Origin: Candidatus Eiseniibacteriota bacterium
GTDB lineage: Bacteria > Joyebacterota > Joyebacteria > Joyebacterales > Joyebacteraceae
Assembly (NCBI GenBank): GCA_030639555.1
Contig: DAOWCM010000002.1
Location: 1-42,411 of the forward strand
DNA: 42,411 nucleotides
Direction: 5' to 3'
Shown: positions 40,693 to 42,411 of the stretch, one piece after another
Layout: every line of letters begins with the position of its first letter
How positions within the stretch are numbered: position 1 is the stretch's first letter
Notes under the pieces: model-generated
The model's input: the letters and a program-made list of their open reading frames with translations, nothing else
Databases searched by the model: none
Told to the model about the DNA's origin: nothing
Made by a program: the position numbers and the translations under genes

Positions 40693-41280
40693 ATGGGTAC
40701 GCTGTATACACGCACGGTTGACGGCTCTGCGCCGTTCCTGGTAGCCGAGGCCAAGGTCTTCTTGAAGATCCCGGCCGCGGTTACCAGCGACGACGCGCTG
40801 ATCACGGCCTTGATCAACGTCGTGCTCGAGTGGGGCGAGGCGCATACTGCGCGCGACTTCCGCGCGAATACGTGGGAGAAGCTCCAGACCGGGTTCGACG
40901 ATCCACTCGAGCTGCGCAAGTCCTCGATCGATGCGATTACGAGCGTCGAGCACCTGGTCGATGGATCCGACGTCGAGGTCTCGAGCGACGATTACTACTT
41001 GGTCGAGGGCCGGTGGTGGTCTGAGGTGTATACGGCCGTAGATGCCTCGTGGCCCACGAATACGGACACGATCGAGCAGAACGTAAAGGTGACGTTTACG
41101 ACTGAGGCGTGGCCGGGGGCCGACGAGGTCAAGACGGCGATGAAGATGCACCTGGGATACCTGTACGAGAACCGCGGGGACAACGACGAGATCGGAAATA
41201 CACAGCTCGCGCACGCGGCGCTCAAATCAGGCGCGCTTTACGTGTACGACTCGTTCGCGATCCCGCGCGGGGTGGGATAG
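40693..41280 (+). CDS. Head-tail connector (HK97 gp6-like)
   Basis: 195 residues. Helical N-terminus with VAEAKVFLKIPAAVTSDDAL, ITALINVVLEWGEAHTARDF, then the central beta part (LRKSSIDAITSVEHLVDG) and VKTAMKMHLGYLYENRGDND. These are typical of gp6-like adaptors that dock under the portal. Confidence 0.85.
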   Translation: MGTLYTRTVDGSAPFLVAEAKVFLKIPAAVTSDDALITALINVVLEWGEAHTARDFRANTWEKLQTGFDDPLELRKSSIDAITSVEHLVDGSDVEVSSDDYYLVEGRWWSEVYTAVDASWPTNTDTIEQNVKVTFTTEAWPGADEVKTAMKMHLGYLYENRGDNDEIGNTQLAHAALKSGALYVYDSFAIPRGVG

Positions 41281-41282
41281 GG

Positions 41283-41714
41283 ATGCCCGAGACGGGGCGG
41301 AACGTCATCCGTCAGCCGGCCGTCGCGTTCGAGCTAGTCAACGTCTCGGGCGGTGGGCGGATCATCTTGGTTCCGTCAGTGCCAGAAGGAGGAGTGATCG
41401 TGGCAAGCTTGAACATCGCAACCGGGGCGCCGGCCATCTCCGCTCGCGTCAACGTGTCGGGCAACAACGTGGTCGCCTTCATCATCGACGGTCTCGACTC
41501 GACGCTCTTCGCGCTCTACGGGGCCAAGGACAACGCCAGCACGCTACACCCGCTCCAAGACACCAGCGGCTCGCCGATCGAGGTGGCGGTCGAAGCGAAC
41601 GTGTGCGTCGTGCTCGATAACCTGCTCGAGGGCTTCAACTACTTCGCCGTTCTACACGACGAGGTGGAATCGGTAGCCCGCGAGATTACGGTCCTCACGG
41701 TACCCCGGTCATGA
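41283..41714 (+). CDS. Hypothetical structural protein, 143 aa
   Basis: Beta-rich protein with VAFELVNVSGGGRIILVPSV, VNVSGNNVVAFIIDGLDSTL and EGFNYFAVLHDEVESVAREI. ATG 41283 comes 2 nt after the connector stop. The IEVAVEANVCVVLDNLLEGF pattern may be a small Ig-like domain. Possibly a minor head or neck protein. Confidence 0.55.
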   Translation: MPETGRNVIRQPAVAFELVNVSGGGRIILVPSVPEGGVIVASLNIATGAPAISARVNVSGNNVVAFIIDGLDSTLFALYGAKDNASTLHPLQDTSGSPIEVAVEANVCVVLDNLLEGFNYFAVLHDEVESVAREITVLTVPRS

Positions 41715-42103
41715 GCAAGTACCGCAAACAGCGGCGGCGGAAGCGCCAGTACACGATCGGCGATCTCGACACGGAGATCGTCATCCACGGCCGCGCGATC
41801 ACGCCGCCCGAGGCGGGCGAGTCGGAGTTCTCGGAGACGTTCACGCCGGCCTCGACCGTCTGGGCGGCCGTCGACTCGGTCAACGGGAAGGTGTTCTTCG
41901 ATGGGGTGAACGTGGACCGGCAGATCACACACACGATCGGCATCCGGTTCGATGCGACCGTGACCGAGGAGGCGTGGATCGAGCTGACGAACGAGCACCT
42001 GCTCGACATCCTACGGGTCGAGGACATGGACGAGCGATCGGAGTTCATGCGCCTCACCTGTACCGAGCGGGGCGACAAGGATCTGGGGGCAGCGCAGGTA
42101 TGA
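41711..42103 (+). CDS. Head closure/head-tail adaptor (SPP1 gp16-like)
   Basis: 130 residues, ATG overlapping the previous stop. The N-terminus is strongly basic (SKYRKQRRRKRQY), and the body (STVWAAVDSVNGKVFFDGVN, ITHTIGIRFDATVTEEAWIE, LLDILRVEDMDERSEFMRLT) matches the small beta-barrel head-completion family. It is followed by the gp10-like gene with an ATGA overlap. Confidence 0.85.
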   Translation: MSKYRKQRRRKRQYTIGDLDTEIVIHGRAITPPEAGESEFSETFTPASTVWAAVDSVNGKVFFDGVNVDRQITHTIGIRFDATVTEEAWIELTNEHLLDILRVEDMDERSEFMRLTCTERGDKDLGAAQV

Positions 42104-42411
42104 TCGAGATGCGCGAACATCCGGGGAACCGGGAGGTCTGGATCAAGCTCTCGCGGCTGAACCAGGCTACCCGCGAGGGGATCCGCCACGGGTTCTTCGC
42201 GCTCGGCAAGGCGCTCAAGCGCGAGGCGAACCGGGCGATCCTGAAGCGGCCTCGGCATGGCGAGGTCTACCGGAAGCGCTATGCGAGCGGAGCGGTGCGC
42301 TACCACGCCGCCTCGCTCCCGTATGAGACACACGCGAACTGGAGCGGCAAGCTCCGCAAGTCGATCGGATGGGTCGTCGCCGGGTTCTCGAAGCGCTACT
42401 TCGGCTACGGC
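42100..42411 (+). CDS. HK97 gp10-like protein (5' part; continues at 1-333)
   Basis: First 104 codons of the 167-residue gene; the last 47 of these lie in the 141-base overlap. ATG 42100 overlaps the previous TGA. N-terminus: MIEMREHPGNREVWIKLSRL, GIRHGFFALGKALKREANRA. Confidence 0.7.
   Translation, partial: MIEMREHPGNREVWIKLSRLNQATREGIRHGFFALGKALKREANRAILKRPRHGEVYRKRYASGAVRYHAASLPYETHANWSGKLRKSIGWVVAGFSKRYFGYG
42271..42411. repeat. Terminal redundancy (copy 2)
   Basis: Exact copy of 1-141; see that entry. It should be removed to obtain the unique circle. Confidence 0.95.

Overview
The window is one circular tailed-phage genome. Its first 141 bases are repeated exactly as its last 141 bases, and the gene cut by the window edge (HK97 gp10-like) reads straight across the join. 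The unique circle is therefore 42,270 bp, most simply a metagenome or de novo contig with a fixed-length assembler overlap. GC is high (about 60-70% in most stretches sampled), except roughly 19.3-21.3 kb, which is near 50%. The virus is a myovirus: it has a contractile sheath, tube, tape measure and Mu-type baseplate. The host is probably a Gram-negative bacterium, judging from a spanin-like lysis pair and several Sec-type signal sequences. I cannot name the host. The thrombospondin-3/dockerin-like and FGE-like modules resemble proteins common in environmental proteobacteria.

Layout. Transcription appears to be organised around one divergent promoter region at 28.36-28.47 kb. Rightward from it run a small XRE-type repressor, a lambda O-like initiator with internal iterons (candidate origin, 29.49-29.54 kb), small zinc-ribbon and nuclease genes, and a structured intergenic region with four related inverted/direct repeats (31.39-31.52 kb). 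Then come the late genes: terminase small and large subunits, portal, Mu F-like head protein, HK97-type protease, major capsid protein, three tandem paralogous small proteins, connector and head-closure proteins, and (across the join) sheath, tube, a frameshifted tail chaperone, tape measure, and homologues of Mu N, P, 45, 46, 47 and 48. A fibre-like protein, two large Cys-rich exported proteins and a lysis cassette end this unit at 18.25 kb.

Leftward from the same promoter region run an HNH-like protein, an HExxH metallopeptidase, small membrane proteins, and a recombination module (PD-(D/E)XK exonuclease, single-strand annealing protein, SbcC/RecF-like ATPase). These are followed by several small zinc-ribbon proteins, an exported TSP3/dockerin-like protein and a DUF5675-like putative lysin. 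The two units meet at 18,246-18,249, where the convergent stop codons share the bases CTAG.

Most unusual points: (1) a 1159-residue exported protein carrying what looks like a circularly permuted FGE/sulfatase-modifying-factor domain, plus a probable beta-helix; (2) next to it, an exported calcineurin-like phosphoesterase with about 22 cysteines; (3) a nearly mirror-image pair of promoters, each placing its ATG 7 nt after the -10 box, which predicts leaderless mRNAs for the first gene in both directions; (4) O-gene iterons and a separate set of mutually exclusive hairpins; (5) a duplicated 36-residue acidic tail shared by the annealing protein and its neighbour. I saw no integrase, transposase, partition system, CRISPR array, tRNA or reverse transcriptase, so the lifestyle is uncertain despite the repressor-like gene.
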